A stretch of 64,000 nt of DNA from AM-0621 sp964386705 (GCA_964386705.1 CAYLTY010000001.1:1-64000), one strand, 5' to 3'; positions 33,142 through 42,289 are shown, numbered from the stretch's first letter. Program-made: numbers and translations. The notes: generated from the letters alone by a model not told the origin.

Positions 33142-33564
33142 CTAGCTGTCGGCGAGTGAGCGAGGGATTGAGATTCCGTCGACCTCCACATACCGTGGCC
33201 ATCGAGGCCGCTCATCCCAATAGATCGGGTTCTCAGAGCGTGACAACTCGACAAACACAACCGTCATCTCGATCTTCAGACCATTGCCCAAATAGGGGCG
33301 GTCGGGCCAAATGATCTCCCCGAAGCGGTCGGCAAAAGCGCCCGACACGCGCGCAGGAGCCGGATTGATTGCGACTTGAATATCTATGTCGCCAGCCCTG
33401 CGGATCCAACGTGGATCAACGTCTGCAATTACCGTCCTTGCCCAAGGAAGCTGGAGTTCCGGTTCGAACGGAACATCCTCCGTGATGGGTAGGATTACTT
33501 TAACCAACGCGTCACGCTCGAACAGGTCCTTGAGTTGTGACTTAGAAAGATAGTACTTCATCAT
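33142..33564 (-). CDS. Protein of unknown function upstream of the Septu pair
   Basis: The product has 140 residues from the ATG at 33564, which is preceded by AGGGAAG; a frame extending to 33636 lacks such a site. The sequence is soluble and beta-rich (MKYYLSKSQLKDLFERDALV at the start, WARTVIADVDPRWIRRAGDI in the middle, IEMTVVFVELSRSENP near the end). No family is recognised. It lies on the same strand as ptuA, 181 bp upstream of its start, so it may share a transcript and could be a third component or an unrelated passenger. Confidence 0.55.
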   Translation of the reverse strand: MMKYYLSKSQLKDLFERDALVKVILPITEDVPFEPELQLPWARTVIADVDPRWIRRAGDIDIQVAINPAPARVSGAFADRFGEIIWPDRPYLGNGLKIEMTVVFVELSRSENPIYWDERPRWPRYVEVDGISIPRSLADS

Positions 33565-33734
33565 CTGGCTTCCCTGCCCCGCGTTTACGGCGAGGACTTG
33601 TAGAAAGAAGGCTGCGTCGCTGTTCGCGACGGGCACGACGGGCCGACCGAGCGGAGCCGGGTCGGACTTAATGATGTTATGCTAGCCCACAGCACGAAGA
33701 CCTGCAATCTTCGTGACCTTTTGCGGTGCCGCCT

Positions 33735-33937
33735 TTTATATCTATGAGGGAGGGCTGTTGCGAAAGCGGAACGGTGCCCCAAGTTGGCGACGGAGTTTGC
33801 GTTTCCTCGGTCCATAAGGAGCAGTGCGATGATGTATCTGGGAATCGACTAGCACGCACGCCGGGTGACGATCTCGCTGCGAGACGATTGTGGCGATGTG
33901 ATCCAAGCACGGCAGGATGTGGCGACTTGCAAGCGGG
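33735..33937 (+). mobile_element. IS110 left-end fragment, copy A, with nonsense codon
   Basis: Begins with the shared left-end sequence (TATCTATGAGGGAGGG) and includes the conserved leader and the first ~38 codons of an IS110-family transposase, MMYLGID. The eighth codon is TAG where other copies have CAG. It is joined near 33930 to the tail of the unrelated rve-type transposase. Confidence 0.8.
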
Positions 33938-34003
33938 ACTCGGTGGAGATCAAGTCGTATGTGGGCGAGCTCGCGCCGTCGTTTGAGCGGAAGTCTGCAT
34001 GAC
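33930..34003 (+). pseudogene. C-terminal tail of the rve-type transposase
   Basis: Encodes KRDSVEIKSYVGELAPSFER followed by KSA and a stop, the last ~23 residues of the transposases at 19754 and 29512. Its fusion to an IS110 fragment shows nested insertion and deletion of two element types at this spot. Confidence 0.85.
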
Positions 34004-34123
34004 TGCTGAGTGCTCCGGTGCATGCCGCTTCCATCTTCTAGTCGTCATCTGCTGGTCTCCTCGCGCCCTCGGGTATCTGAGACCGTCATAACGCCTGGGT
34101 CAGTTTTTCAAAGGCAGCCCAAC

Positions 34124-34984
34124 TCAGCCATTGCGGTCGGACCGCGCGTCGACGAATTCGTCGATCGTCTGCTGCACGAACAGCGCGGCGTCTCGGAAGC
34201 TGTTGTATCCTTCCGCGGCCCATTTAATCTCAATCCTCATGTTCGTGCAATGGGTCGCCAGGATGGTGAGGACTGGCCCCCATACGCGATCTTCTCTTGC
34301 ACCATATTGATCCTTCAGCGTTTCAATCAAACGATGATAAGACCGAGGGTGGTTGATACCCTCGTGCCGACCGGTATCGATCCCGTACGCAGCAAGGTAC
34401 AACAGTGCCGTTGCCGCACCAGTTTTAGTCCCCTCGCGCTCTCTGAAGTCAGTTGCATTCCGGCTATTCACCCAGCGGATTGCTGTTAAATCACACGCTT
34501 GCTCCTCATCGCGCAACGCGGCTGGTCGGTTGCGTACACGCGCGAACACAATGTGTGCAAGTTCATGGAATATGTGGAAACGAATCGCATGCAGGGTCAG
34601 CCGAAACGCAACTCCGTCGACCGATTCTCTTGCAGCAGTCTGACTGGGGGCCGGAAAATGAGAAGGCATTGGCTCTCCGGTCAATGCGATGTCGGAATGC
34701 AGCCAGGTGAGCATTGCCCGCGGCAATTCCAATTCTGGGTGTCGCGCAATGTCGATATCCCCGAAGACCGACTTTCCTTCAAATGACTTTGCGTAAATCA
34801 CCAAGTGTCCATAGACGAACACCCAGAGGCATTCCAGCGCTCGCCTGCTGATGTAAAGAATTCCAAAGCCCGACGCCTCAAATCTCCAAGTGTCGCTGCC
34901 GGTGACCCGGACATGCAGGTTGTCGATCACTCCTTTTAAGACGTCTGAGTCATCTCTAGCTCGCTCTGGAATCTCTGCCAACAT
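34124..34984 (-). CDS. Zinc metallopeptidase-like protein, possibly Lit-like phage exclusion protease
   Basis: The product has 286 residues. A clear zincin motif, FHIFHELAHIVFARV, places HELAH at residues 140-144, with candidate third ligands in the following EEQACDLTAIRWV helix (E160/E161/D165). The N-terminal ~130 residues are beta-rich (FGILYISRRALECLWVFVYG). Size and motif position fit the peptidase U49/Lit family, in which E. coli Lit cleaves EF-Tu during phage T4 infection; an ImmA/IrrE-type peptidase is the alternative, but those are usually shorter. An IS110 fragment begins about 5 bp upstream of the ATG, so its native promoter has been displaced and expression may be altered. The neighbours (Septu on one side) support a defence role. 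Confidence 0.68.
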   Translation of the reverse strand: MLAEIPERARDDSDVLKGVIDNLHVRVTGSDTWRFEASGFGILYISRRALECLWVFVYGHLVIYAKSFEGKSVFGDIDIARHPELELPRAMLTWLHSDIALTGEPMPSHFPAPSQTAARESVDGVAFRLTLHAIRFHIFHELAHIVFARVRNRPAALRDEEQACDLTAIRWVNSRNATDFREREGTKTGAATALLYLAAYGIDTGRHEGINHPRSYHRLIETLKDQYGAREDRVWGPVLTILATHCTNMRIEIKWAAEGYNSFRDAALFVQQTIDEFVDARSDRNG

Positions 34985-34988
34985 CCCT

Positions 34989-35130
34989 TTGATATCAATG
35001 AAAGAGGGCGGTTGCGAAAACGGAGCTGTTGCCCCAAGTTGGGTGAGGGAGTTTGCGTTTCCTCAGTCCCTCAGGAGCAGCACAATGATGTATCCGGGAA
35101 TTGACCAGCACGCGCATCATCCCTTGCCAC
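34989..35130 (+). mobile_element. IS110 left-end fragment, copy B
   Basis: Starts TTGATATCAATGAAAGAG and runs through the conserved leader to ATGATGTATCCGGGAATTGA, then loses similarity after about 12 codons. It is inserted immediately upstream of the zincin gene on the opposite strand. Confidence 0.8.
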
Positions 35131-35227
35131 TGCTGTCCTATGGCTCTGGTGCTTAGATGGACTTGCTCCTAATAGCAGAGTCTTGGTGAGGGGGAGGCTC
35201 AGTAAAGATCGGAGTCGCAGTGCTTGT

Positions 35228-36505
35228 TCACGGAACGCGCTTGAGCAAAGCTGTTAGCGCTGCGGCTCGATCAGCGGCGGAGAAATGTCGGGCCGTGCTA
35301 TCGGCTTCTTGCGACAGCACTTCCTTCAGTCGCTCGCGCACTTGCGACTTCATCAGAGGAGGGAGAGCCTCGAAAGCCGCTGAGTCGATCATGTAGCTCA
35401 ATGGCGTCTTGAAGAGTCTGGTGTGCAGATCGAACTCTCGCAAAGAGGGACTGTCCGCGAACTGCGGCCCACGAGACGGAAAATCGGTCGCAAAGTCAGA
35501 CGTACCCCGAATTGGTGCCGTGAGTGTCATCTCGTTGGCAAAGATGAGGTGCTTCACAAGGGCTTCGGTGCAGGCGTTGATCTTTTCTCGCCCGGCAGGC
35601 GGTAGCTTCGAGATGTCGCTCGTTGTTTCAGGCAGGCCCGCTTTGTGAAGAGCGATGCGCGTCTCGAAGTTGGCACGCGTTAGATAGTTCTGCGCGTCAA
35701 TCTGATGTTCGAGCACCATCAAGGCCACGAGATCGCTATGCGGTGTGAGATACGGCTGCACGTTGACCAGCTTCGACAGGTCAGTCACGTTTTGTCCTGC
35801 GGAGTTGTCGATGGACTTCGGCTTCTTGCTGTTGCTCAATCGGAAATTGCCGAGATGCGATTGGTCTCCATGTGTGCCGCTTACGTACCAGCCGCCCCAG
35901 CGCTGTTTGAAGGGGCTACTATGATCCGTCCTGAAGCTACCTGCTGACACGACAGGTTGACCGTCTGGATCTGGATGCACGGACCTCACCATCAAACCCG
36001 GCACATTTCGGGCTCTCACCGATCCGTGACAGGTTAAGCACCGGTTAGTCTCATGATGGAAGTATGGAGGATCAGACTTCTGTGACAGCGTGTAGAAGAC
36101 TGTGCCGAGCTTTGGATCGGCGACGGCGATTTCGATGACGCCTTGCTGCACGAAGCCGACATAAGTCTCTTCGTTGAAGTACAGCGCTCGCGGTGTTGTC
36201 GGAGAAATTTTCTCGTCCTGCAAACTGGTCTTGGCGAACGGCAACACCTGCGAAGTCGGCGATATTTGCAGCTCTTTTAATAGCGCGACCAGATAGCCGT
36301 GAGCGTCTGTATGTTCCAACTTCTTCTGGCCAGCCACAATCAATGCTTGCAACCGCGAGATCCGATTGTCTGGCGTGGCGAGACTGTAGTTGATGGGCTC
36401 GTATTCATAGTCAACGGCCGTGTCAGCAGCGTTGATTGGCTCGGTCATAAGCAAAGCCAAAATACTCATCATGAACAGCCGAGAGCGGAAGGCGATATGT
36501 CTCAT
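35228..36505 (-). CDS. Exported mono-haem cytochrome-like protein
   Basis: The product has 425 residues. The N-terminus is a signal peptide (SRLFMMSILALLMTEPINA, then AADTA). One haem-binding motif, CLTCH, is seen near residue 155, within HHETNRCLTCHGSVRARN. GGAG precedes the ATG by about 8 bases. The family is not further recognised; similar secreted mono-haem proteins are frequent in planctomycete operons with PQQ-type propellers and redoxins, as here. It is the last gene of the minus-strand cluster, 44 bp after the redoxin gene. It probably works in the periplasm as an electron-transfer or redox-sensing protein. Confidence 0.7.
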   Translation of the reverse strand: MRHIAFRSRLFMMSILALLMTEPINAADTAVDYEYEPINYSLATPDNRISRLQALIVAGQKKLEHTDAHGYLVALLKELQISPTSQVLPFAKTSLQDEKISPTTPRALYFNEETYVGFVQQGVIEIAVADPKLGTVFYTLSQKSDPPYFHHETNRCLTCHGSVRARNVPGLMVRSVHPDPDGQPVVSAGSFRTDHSSPFKQRWGGWYVSGTHGDQSHLGNFRLSNSKKPKSIDNSAGQNVTDLSKLVNVQPYLTPHSDLVALMVLEHQIDAQNYLTRANFETRIALHKAGLPETTSDISKLPPAGREKINACTEALVKHLIFANEMTLTAPIRGTSDFATDFPSRGPQFADSPSLREFDLHTRLFKTPLSYMIDSAAFEALPPLMKSQVRERLKEVLSQEADSTARHFSAADRAAALTALLKRVP

Positions 36506-36549
36506 CGAGCGAACTCCGGATGTATAAACTGAGAAGACGCGGCTGGCGC

Positions 36550-37377
36550 TCAGGGCGTATCTGTGGCAGACGGAGGCAGTTGAACGCCACGTTCTTTCGC
36601 CAGCACGAAGAGCAAGGACTTGTTGTCAGTATTTGGAACGTGACCGGTGTAGGCCCAGGCGATCTTGCCATTCGTTCCGATGACGAAAGTCGCGTGATAT
36701 TTCTCTTCGTCTTTTCCAGGCGACGCGGCCTTGTAGACGCCATATTCCACAGCCTGCTGATTGTCGGGGTCCGACAGCACCGGAAAGTTGAATCGACCGT
36801 ATTTCTGGTAGGCTTTGGCGGTGTCTTCCGGGCTATCGGGGCTAACTGCAATGACTTCCGCGCCGAGTTCGCGAAAGTGCCGCAAGTCATCATTCAAGAC
36901 AAATAGCTGAGCAACGCAGTGACTACAGTAGTATCCATAATAAAACACAAGTACGACCGGACCGTTCTTCAATTGCTCTGACAGTTTCAACGGCTGGTTC
37001 GAGTCATTTAATAAAGTGAAGTCGGGAGCTGTCTGCCCAAGTAAACGGTGTTCGTGCGATTGCGCAGGAATGAACTCTTTATCCGATAACAACTCGGAGA
37101 GGTCGCCTGACAAGTCCCAAGGTTTAAAGACTTGGAGATATGCTCGCGCGTCATTCGCCACATGTCCCGTAGGAATAAGCCCATACTGCATGCAGAGGAC
37201 GCGACACTCATCCAAGACGCTGGCCTTGCCCTTGGGATTCAGCGGGACCGTCATGTGGTAGCTCAAAAGGATTGCATAGCCTACCGAGACCGTCAGTAAG
37301 AACCCTAAGAGAACCTTGCGTTGAAGTGGTCGTGGTTTGTCGCTTGATATGTGTTCGATAACGGGGGGCTGAGCCAT
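36550..37377 (-). CDS. Membrane-anchored peroxiredoxin/thioredoxin-like protein, copy 1
   Basis: The product has 275 residues from the ATG at 37377, which has AAGGA at good spacing; an upstream ATG at 37470 has none and would start inside a hairpin. There is one membrane segment near 20-40 (VLLGFLLTVSVGYAILLSY). An AhpC/TSA-type fold follows from APDFTLL, with the redox motif YYCSHC near residue 150, then VIAVSPDSPED and FPVLSDPDN. The spacing and CxxC suggest a thiol-disulphide or peroxide-reducing enzyme facing the periplasm. A close paralogue lies at 42290-43123, sharing the CxxC region, the SPDSP motif and even the pre-domain sequence. Confidence 0.85.
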   Translation of the reverse strand: MAQPPVIEHISSDKPRPLQRKVLLGFLLTVSVGYAILLSYHMTVPLNPKGKASVLDECRVLCMQYGLIPTGHVANDARAYLQVFKPWDLSGDLSELLSDKEFIPAQSHEHRLLGQTAPDFTLLNDSNQPLKLSEQLKNGPVVLVFYYGYYCSHCVAQLFVLNDDLRHFRELGAEVIAVSPDSPEDTAKAYQKYGRFNFPVLSDPDNQQAVEYGVYKAASPGKDEEKYHATFVIGTNGKIAWAYTGHVPNTDNKSLLFVLAKERGVQLPPSATDTP

Positions 37378-37438
37378 GTTGTTTCCTTGCATGGATAGAT
37401 TTCTTACTCGGTAGCATCTTGGCTGAAGGAGGGCCGAA

Positions 37439-37496
37439 GGCGTCGGCGTTACGTCACTGGTCATGTGCAAGTCGACCGATCCGAAACACCGACGCC
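37439..37496. terminator. Inverted repeat after the PQQ-propeller gene
   Basis: GGCGTCGGCGTT and AACACCGACGCC pair in 11 of 12 positions around a 34-base loop, between the stop of the PQQ gene and the redoxin start. There is no T-run. It could weaken read-through or be a processing site. Confidence 0.4.
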
Positions 37497-37535
37497 CCCG
37501 ACTTCCCTTCAGAGAGACATTGATGATCCCGATCG

Positions 37536-39266
37536 CTACTGACCACCTGTGGCTACAGGCATCACGGCATCAGCAGTCGATGACTTCTGTCGAACGCAGT
37601 ACACGACCTCGCCCGTGCGAATCACGAGGCTGCCGTTGACGATCGCCACTCCGTACTGCACTGGATCCGCGAAGCGGTTGTCGCCTTGTTCACGAGCCTT
37701 CGCAGTCTCTTCTGGAGTCTGCGGACGGCGGCGTCCTTCACCACTGCCATCGCCACCAGCTTCGGGCCTACCAGTGCGAGAGCCAGCCTGGGCTTCGTTC
37801 ATCGGTTTGCTGTCAGCGGGCTTCGTTTCAACGACTGAAGAAGCCGTCTTCGACGCTTCGGGGTTTGTCCTTCTTGAGTTCGGCTCGGTGGTGCCGCCGC
37901 TCTGCATCGGAACGGCCTCCTTGCGGACGCCCTCCCTTTGTGGTTGCTTGCCATCGTCCTGATTGTGGCCGCCAGCTCCATCACCTGTCGCACGTTGTCG
38001 AGCGAACGGTTCGCTCCCGACTTTCTCTGGATCCCACAGTTGATTCTCCGCGAGTAGTTCAAATTCAGGCTTCGCGGCGATGACTGTTGTCAGGCCGTCC
38101 TTCCCGAAGATGTAAACGCGATCGCCAATGCCCACCGGAGTCACCCAGCAGCCCTGCGTAATACGTTTCGCGTAGCGTTTCTCACCGGTCTTGGCGTCGT
38201 AACAGAAGACGACTCCAGCGCGATTGACCCAATACGCCAGCCCGTTGTGAATGAGCGGTGAATTGAACTGAGGCATGGCCTCTTCAGTTCGCCACACGAT
38301 CTGCGCTACCCACTCGTCGCCCTTGCGACTGATCTCGACGACCCCGTTTGACTTCCGAGCTTCCGCTTCATTCTCGCCGTGCATGCCTGGCGACCCTGCG
38401 ATCACAAAACGGCCATTGCCCGCGACCAATGGAGTTGCCGAGCGATTGCCACCGACTCCATCGAGTGTCCACAGATGCTTGCCCGTCTCCGGGTCGTAGC
38501 CATCGAGCGAACCGGCTGAGCTGCATACGATGTGCTGTCCGCCATCGACCGGAACGAGGTTGGGAGACGAATAGCTGGTGCGACTATCGCGGTCGGTCTT
38601 CCACTTCGTCGCACCGGTTTGCTTATCGAACGCCGCGATATAGCTCGGCCCCTCATGATCAATCAGCAACACGATCGCGTCGTCGGTTTGCACTGGGGAT
38701 GAAGCCAGCCCGATCGTCGATTCGAACGCGCCGTAGTCGGTCGTGAGGATTCGCTGCCATAACTTCTTACCATCGTGCGAGAGCGCGACAAGTTCGCCGG
38801 TTTCAAAGAAAGCATACACTGCCTTTGCATCAACGAGTGGAGTCGGAGCCGATCGACTTTGAAAGTAGTTACTACGGTTCTTTTGTGATGCTTCGAGTGT
38901 CGTCGTCCAGCGGATGGTTCCATCCGCGAGGTTCAACGCTGAGACATGACAGCGGTCTTTCATCAAGCCTTCGATTGCTGTGACGAAGACGGTGTTATCC
39001 CAAATGACAGGGCTCGATTGACCTCGGCCTGGCAACTTGGTTTGCCAAGCCAGGTTCTCTGTATAAGACCACTTCACGGGTACGCTGGCGGGGTCAACCG
39101 CCGTGCCGCCGACACCATGAAATCCAGGCCAACTCGATGCTGAGGCCGAACTTGTTGAGGGTTCCGCTCCCAAGCACGCACACACGCTCAACAAGACAAT
39201 ACCGGCGGCTATAAGGGTTGCGTCCAAACTCGATATCAGCGACTTCTCAGGAAATTGAGTACGCAT
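37536..39266 (-). CDS. Exported PQQ-type beta-propeller protein
   Basis: The product has 576 residues. The signal peptide is SLDATLIAAGIVLLSVCACL, with a cysteine that might be a lipobox. The body is built of PQQ_2-like blades: KWSYTENLAWQTKLPGRG, LNLADGTIRWTT, FDKQTGATKWKT, YDPETGKHLWTL, YDAKTGEKRYAK. A low-complexity linker rich in Gly, Glu and Pro (about 410-510) precedes a last strand, VVYCVRQK. No catalytic PQQ-dehydrogenase motif is evident, so it is more likely a scaffold or binding protein of the kind common in planctomycetes. GGAG lies before the ATG. It is part of the minus-strand redox cluster. Confidence 0.8.
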   Translation of the reverse strand: MRTQFPEKSLISSLDATLIAAGIVLLSVCACLGAEPSTSSASASSWPGFHGVGGTAVDPASVPVKWSYTENLAWQTKLPGRGQSSPVIWDNTVFVTAIEGLMKDRCHVSALNLADGTIRWTTTLEASQKNRSNYFQSRSAPTPLVDAKAVYAFFETGELVALSHDGKKLWQRILTTDYGAFESTIGLASSPVQTDDAIVLLIDHEGPSYIAAFDKQTGATKWKTDRDSRTSYSSPNLVPVDGGQHIVCSSAGSLDGYDPETGKHLWTLDGVGGNRSATPLVAGNGRFVIAGSPGMHGENEAEARKSNGVVEISRKGDEWVAQIVWRTEEAMPQFNSPLIHNGLAYWVNRAGVVFCYDAKTGEKRYAKRITQGCWVTPVGIGDRVYIFGKDGLTTVIAAKPEFELLAENQLWDPEKVGSEPFARQRATGDGAGGHNQDDGKQPQREGVRKEAVPMQSGGTTEPNSRRTNPEASKTASSVVETKPADSKPMNEAQAGSRTGRPEAGGDGSGEGRRRPQTPEETAKAREQGDNRFADPVQYGVAIVNGSLVIRTGEVVYCVRQKSSTADAVMPVATGGQ

Positions 39267-39320
39267 TTGAAAACTCCAGAATTGAATAGCGATGGTCCAG
39301 ATTCGACATCGCAGCCGCGG

Positions 39321-40115
39321 CTACTTGGCCTGCGCGGTTGCACTGGCAGCAGGTTCGTTCGGTGCAATCTGAGGGACATTGGCCACGAACGTGGCGGTGT
39401 AATGCGTCTTGTCGTAGCCCTCTCCCTTCTGTTCGGGAACGCCGTGGTGCACGACGGCTAGCACGAAGTTGCCCTCTTTAGGTGTAAACGTCGCAACGCC
39501 TTCAGCGTCGGTCGTGCGTTCGAAGTCTTTGTCGAAGCCCTCGGCGAGGACTTGACCGCGTGGAATGAAACTCACGCGGGCTTCTGGCAGAGGCTTGCCC
39601 TGATACAGCAAACGCAACTTAATGGGCTGACCGGCGACAAATGCAGCGGGGTTCGTCACCGGCACAAGTTCCAGAATATGCCCAAGTGGCTTATCAAAAC
39701 CGATGGCTTTCTCGGCTCCAGCTCCGGCGCTGAAGTAAGTCTTGGCACTCTTGATGGCGCGAGTTGATCCATGCAGTGTATCGAGAGAATGCACGACAGC
39801 ATGGAGACCTACACCCTGCGGAATGAACCGCGCCGACCAAAAGCCTTCCTTCGGCGCATAACCCATATCGACGATCTTACTCTTGAGATCGTGGCTTTTT
39901 CCCTGGCCATCAATGACCGTCAAAGTGCATGGTGCCAGCGTGATTTTGCTGGCGAGCTTGAAGTCGCGATGGTCGTTGCCGTGATTACCTAGCATGAGGT
40001 CCACATGCACGACATCACCCACACGAACTCGTGGCGTATTAGTCTGAACCCAAGTGTCATGGGCGGCACTGAGACTCGGTACGAGTAGTAACAGAAGAGC
40101 GAAAAACTTTCGCAT
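39321..40115 (-). CDS. Exported DUF4198 family protein
   Basis: The product has 264 residues from the ATG at 40115, preceded by AAGGA; a longer frame to 40205 is less likely because residue 31 begins a clean signal peptide, MRKFFALLLLLVPSLSAAHD. The mature start HDTWVQTNTPRVRVGDVVHV and the late region FVLAVVHHGVPEQKGEGYDK are typical of DUF4198, a periplasmic beta-sandwich family often found with nickel/cobalt or other metal uptake genes. The mature N-terminal histidine is a plausible metal ligand. The neighbourhood of Cys-rich and redoxin proteins fits metal handling, which is inference. Confidence 0.85.
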   Translation of the reverse strand: MRKFFALLLLLVPSLSAAHDTWVQTNTPRVRVGDVVHVDLMLGNHGNDHRDFKLASKITLAPCTLTVIDGQGKSHDLKSKIVDMGYAPKEGFWSARFIPQGVGLHAVVHSLDTLHGSTRAIKSAKTYFSAGAGAEKAIGFDKPLGHILELVPVTNPAAFVAGQPIKLRLLYQGKPLPEARVSFIPRGQVLAEGFDKDFERTTDAEGVATFTPKEGNFVLAVVHHGVPEQKGEGYDKTHYTATFVANVPQIAPNEPAASATAQAK

Positions 40116-40149
40116 GTATGTATCCTTGAGAAAAAAGAGGGGAACAGGT

Positions 40150-40224
40150 TTAACCGCAAGCCGCAGGCGTGCGCGTTTTCGAGCCAAAGTCACATTTGCA
40201 CGCACGCTTACGGCTTGCGGTTAA
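40150..40224. repeat. Long hairpin between the DUF1559 and DUF4198 genes
   Basis: TTAACCGCAAGCCGCAGGCG and CGCTTACGGCTTGCGGTTAA pair almost fully around a loop of about 35 bases. It lies just after the DUF1559 stop in the direction of transcription and may terminate or protect that message. GCAAGCCG-type intergenic hairpins are, as I recall, repeated in planctomycetes. Confidence 0.6.
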
Positions 40225-40248
40225 CGTGACGTGGCTCGCTAGCAGCTT

Positions 40249-41337
40249 CTAGAACTCGCCGACCAAGTCATCGCCGTTACGAGTGCCCAGCGCGCGCCAC
40301 TGGCCGAGATCGATGTTGTCGCTCACGAACCGGACCGCTCCGTCACCAAGCAGTGTGTGAACTCCACCGACATGCTCACTTCGCGCGGCGAACACGCCGT
40401 TACCGCAAGTGCCCATATCCATGATGCTACTGTTGGGACTGTGGTAGTGGTGGTATCCGTTCCAATACTCGCGGCCATGAATCCAACCCGCACCACGTTG
40501 ACCAGCATATCCCCGACTAATTGCGATCGTCGGAGCTTCAAACTGGTTAGGGTCAACCGGCGTTGAGTAGCCGTTGGCCAAACCGGCCGACGTAGGCGGT
40601 ACTGTGCTTGACGTCCAAGTGCAGGCCACGTTGATGTAAGTGCGGCGTCGATCATACAACGTACTAGGAGCTGAGACCGTTTGATTCGGCAGACCAAGTA
40701 CGGACTCAGAAAAGATTGACGTATTGCTGAGACCATCCGGAACATCTGCGACGCGAACTTTGGAGTTGGTCCAAATGATGCCGTCAGTCGGCAATCGGGT
40801 ATCATACAGCTTGCCAACCGCCGTACCAAAATTGATGTGATAGTTGGTCCCGGCATACTGAAACGTCTGCCCGGTGGCACCGCCGGTTGTTCCAGAAGTA
40901 ATGCTGAAGATTTCAGTGCCGGAGTCACTGGGACAACGGAACGAACTTATCACGGTCTTGGTGGCTTGCACGAATGGTGGATTCACATCGCCAGGACAGC
41001 AACCAATTTGCAGCTTCAGTGAGAAGTCCAATAGATCTCTCAAACCTGCTTGGTCCATGTATGGCAGCAACTGGGCATGCACCGAGAAGTTGCCGCTGTT
41101 CGCGGCACCCACTGAATAAACTGATGGGAACATCAAGTGGCTGCTCTCGTAATTGGCGACAGCCAGTCCCAATTGCTTGAGGTTGTTCTTGCACTGTGAT
41201 CGCCGCGCAGCCTCGCGGGCTTGTTGAACGGCCGGTAGCAGCAGAGCGACGAGGATCGCGATGATGGCAATGACAACAAGCAGTTCGATAAGTGTAAAAC
41301 CGGCGTTTCGCCGGTGTTTGAAGTTCTGACGAGACAT
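40249..41337 (-). CDS. DUF1559 prepilin-like protein
   Basis: The product has 362 residues. It opens with a type IV/type II secretion prepilin signal, RNAGFTLIELLVVIAIIAIL, cleaved before F by a prepilin peptidase. The DUF1559 hallmark QQAREAARRSQCKNNLKQLG follows directly, and the protein ends with HVGGVHTLLGDGAVRFVSDN, the family's H-x9-DG tail. GGAG precedes the ATG. This family is hugely expanded in Planctomycetes and is the strongest lineage marker in the window. It is probably a pseudopilin-like surface or envelope protein; its specific role is unknown. Confidence 0.93.
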   Translation of the reverse strand: MSRQNFKHRRNAGFTLIELLVVIAIIAILVALLLPAVQQAREAARRSQCKNNLKQLGLAVANYESSHLMFPSVYSVGAANSGNFSVHAQLLPYMDQAGLRDLLDFSLKLQIGCCPGDVNPPFVQATKTVISSFRCPSDSGTEIFSITSGTTGGATGQTFQYAGTNYHINFGTAVGKLYDTRLPTDGIIWTNSKVRVADVPDGLSNTSIFSESVLGLPNQTVSAPSTLYDRRRTYINVACTWTSSTVPPTSAGLANGYSTPVDPNQFEAPTIAISRGYAGQRGAGWIHGREYWNGYHHYHSPNSSIMDMGTCGNGVFAARSEHVGGVHTLLGDGAVRFVSDNIDLGQWRALGTRNGDDLVGEF

Positions 41338-41603
41338 GCGAAAGCTCCAAATCCAGTCGTCACAGCAGACGACGGACCGAGGAAATGAACGAGAAGTGCG
41401 AGTATTCGGCGCGCGGATTCAGACGGGCTTTCGATGGCGCCAACGACGGAACGCCGTCGTTGATAAGCAACCACCGCCAAACATCTGGATTGCGCTACGA
41501 TCGGGGATCTCAGGGCAAACAAAGTCTCACGTGACGAGTTTGCTCAAAGACGGAGGCCTAGCAGCCTCGAATTGCTCCTGCCGCAGAATCGCTCGCATAC
41601 AAA

Positions 41604-42227
41604 TCACACTGCCGACATGTCGCGCGGCGGCGGAGTGGGAGGTTCAAGTCGTTCGCCGACGTTGCGTGCTTGGAGCCACGCCACTCGCAGGTCATCGGGG
41701 ACGTCAAACGTCACCAGAAACTCCTGCAACTGCAAACGCGGATCCAGATTAACCAAGAGCTCGTCGTGTGAATCAGAACCGCATGGAGATGACTCAATTG
41801 CGAGAATCCGCTCTTTGGGCGAGTCGGAGCTCTTCGAAGCCGCACGTTTGGTGGAACGGTCCGCCGCACTGCTAATGGACTTTTTGGAACAACAACTCGG
41901 CTCATGTGAAGGCTCAGAAGGAGTCTTCAGTCCGCAACAACTTCTTGTGGCCGAATCTGACGATGTCACTTCACGAGCATCGGTGCTCTGTTGCGACTTG
42001 CGGCTGCAACAGCAGGTTCCAGACATTCTCTTCTTCAACGAGCACCGACATTGTCCATCAGGACTCGACGCACACCCGGACATTCCTTCCGATGGCATCG
42101 TATGCACCAGCAACAGCGGAGCGCCTACTGACGAGATGGTGAACCAAATCGTCAGCAACCAATGCAGAGCGAGAACGCTCAGCCGGTGATGCCGCTTCAG
42201 GAGTGCTGTGGGATGCGGTAAAGACAT
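41604..42227 (-). CDS. Cys-rich membrane-anchored protein, copy 2
   Basis: The product has 207 residues. One N-terminal membrane segment (VLALHWLLTIWFTISSVGA) is followed by cysteine clusters: GQCRCSLKKRMSGTCCCS, RSCCGLK and SCCSKKS, separated by Ser/Lys-rich linkers. The C-terminal part (LQLQEFLVTFDVPDD) has no cysteines. A paralogue at 43449-44126 has the same membrane segment and clusters in the same order. No family name is known to me. The pattern suggests binding of a soft metal such as copper or zinc, or a redox role with the adjacent CxxC redoxin gene (62 bp upstream). Confidence 0.7.
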   Translation of the reverse strand: MSLPHPTALLKRHHRLSVLALHWLLTIWFTISSVGAPLLLVHTMPSEGMSGCASSPDGQCRCSLKKRMSGTCCCSRKSQQSTDAREVTSSDSATRSCCGLKTPSEPSHEPSCCSKKSISSAADRSTKRAASKSSDSPKERILAIESSPCGSDSHDELLVNLDPRLQLQEFLVTFDVPDDLRVAWLQARNVGERLEPPTPPPRDMSAV

Positions 42228-42289
42228 AACTTCTGAACTGAAGATCGTTTTCTGTGTAGGTGGTGGTAGCTCGTAGGATACGCGGCAAA

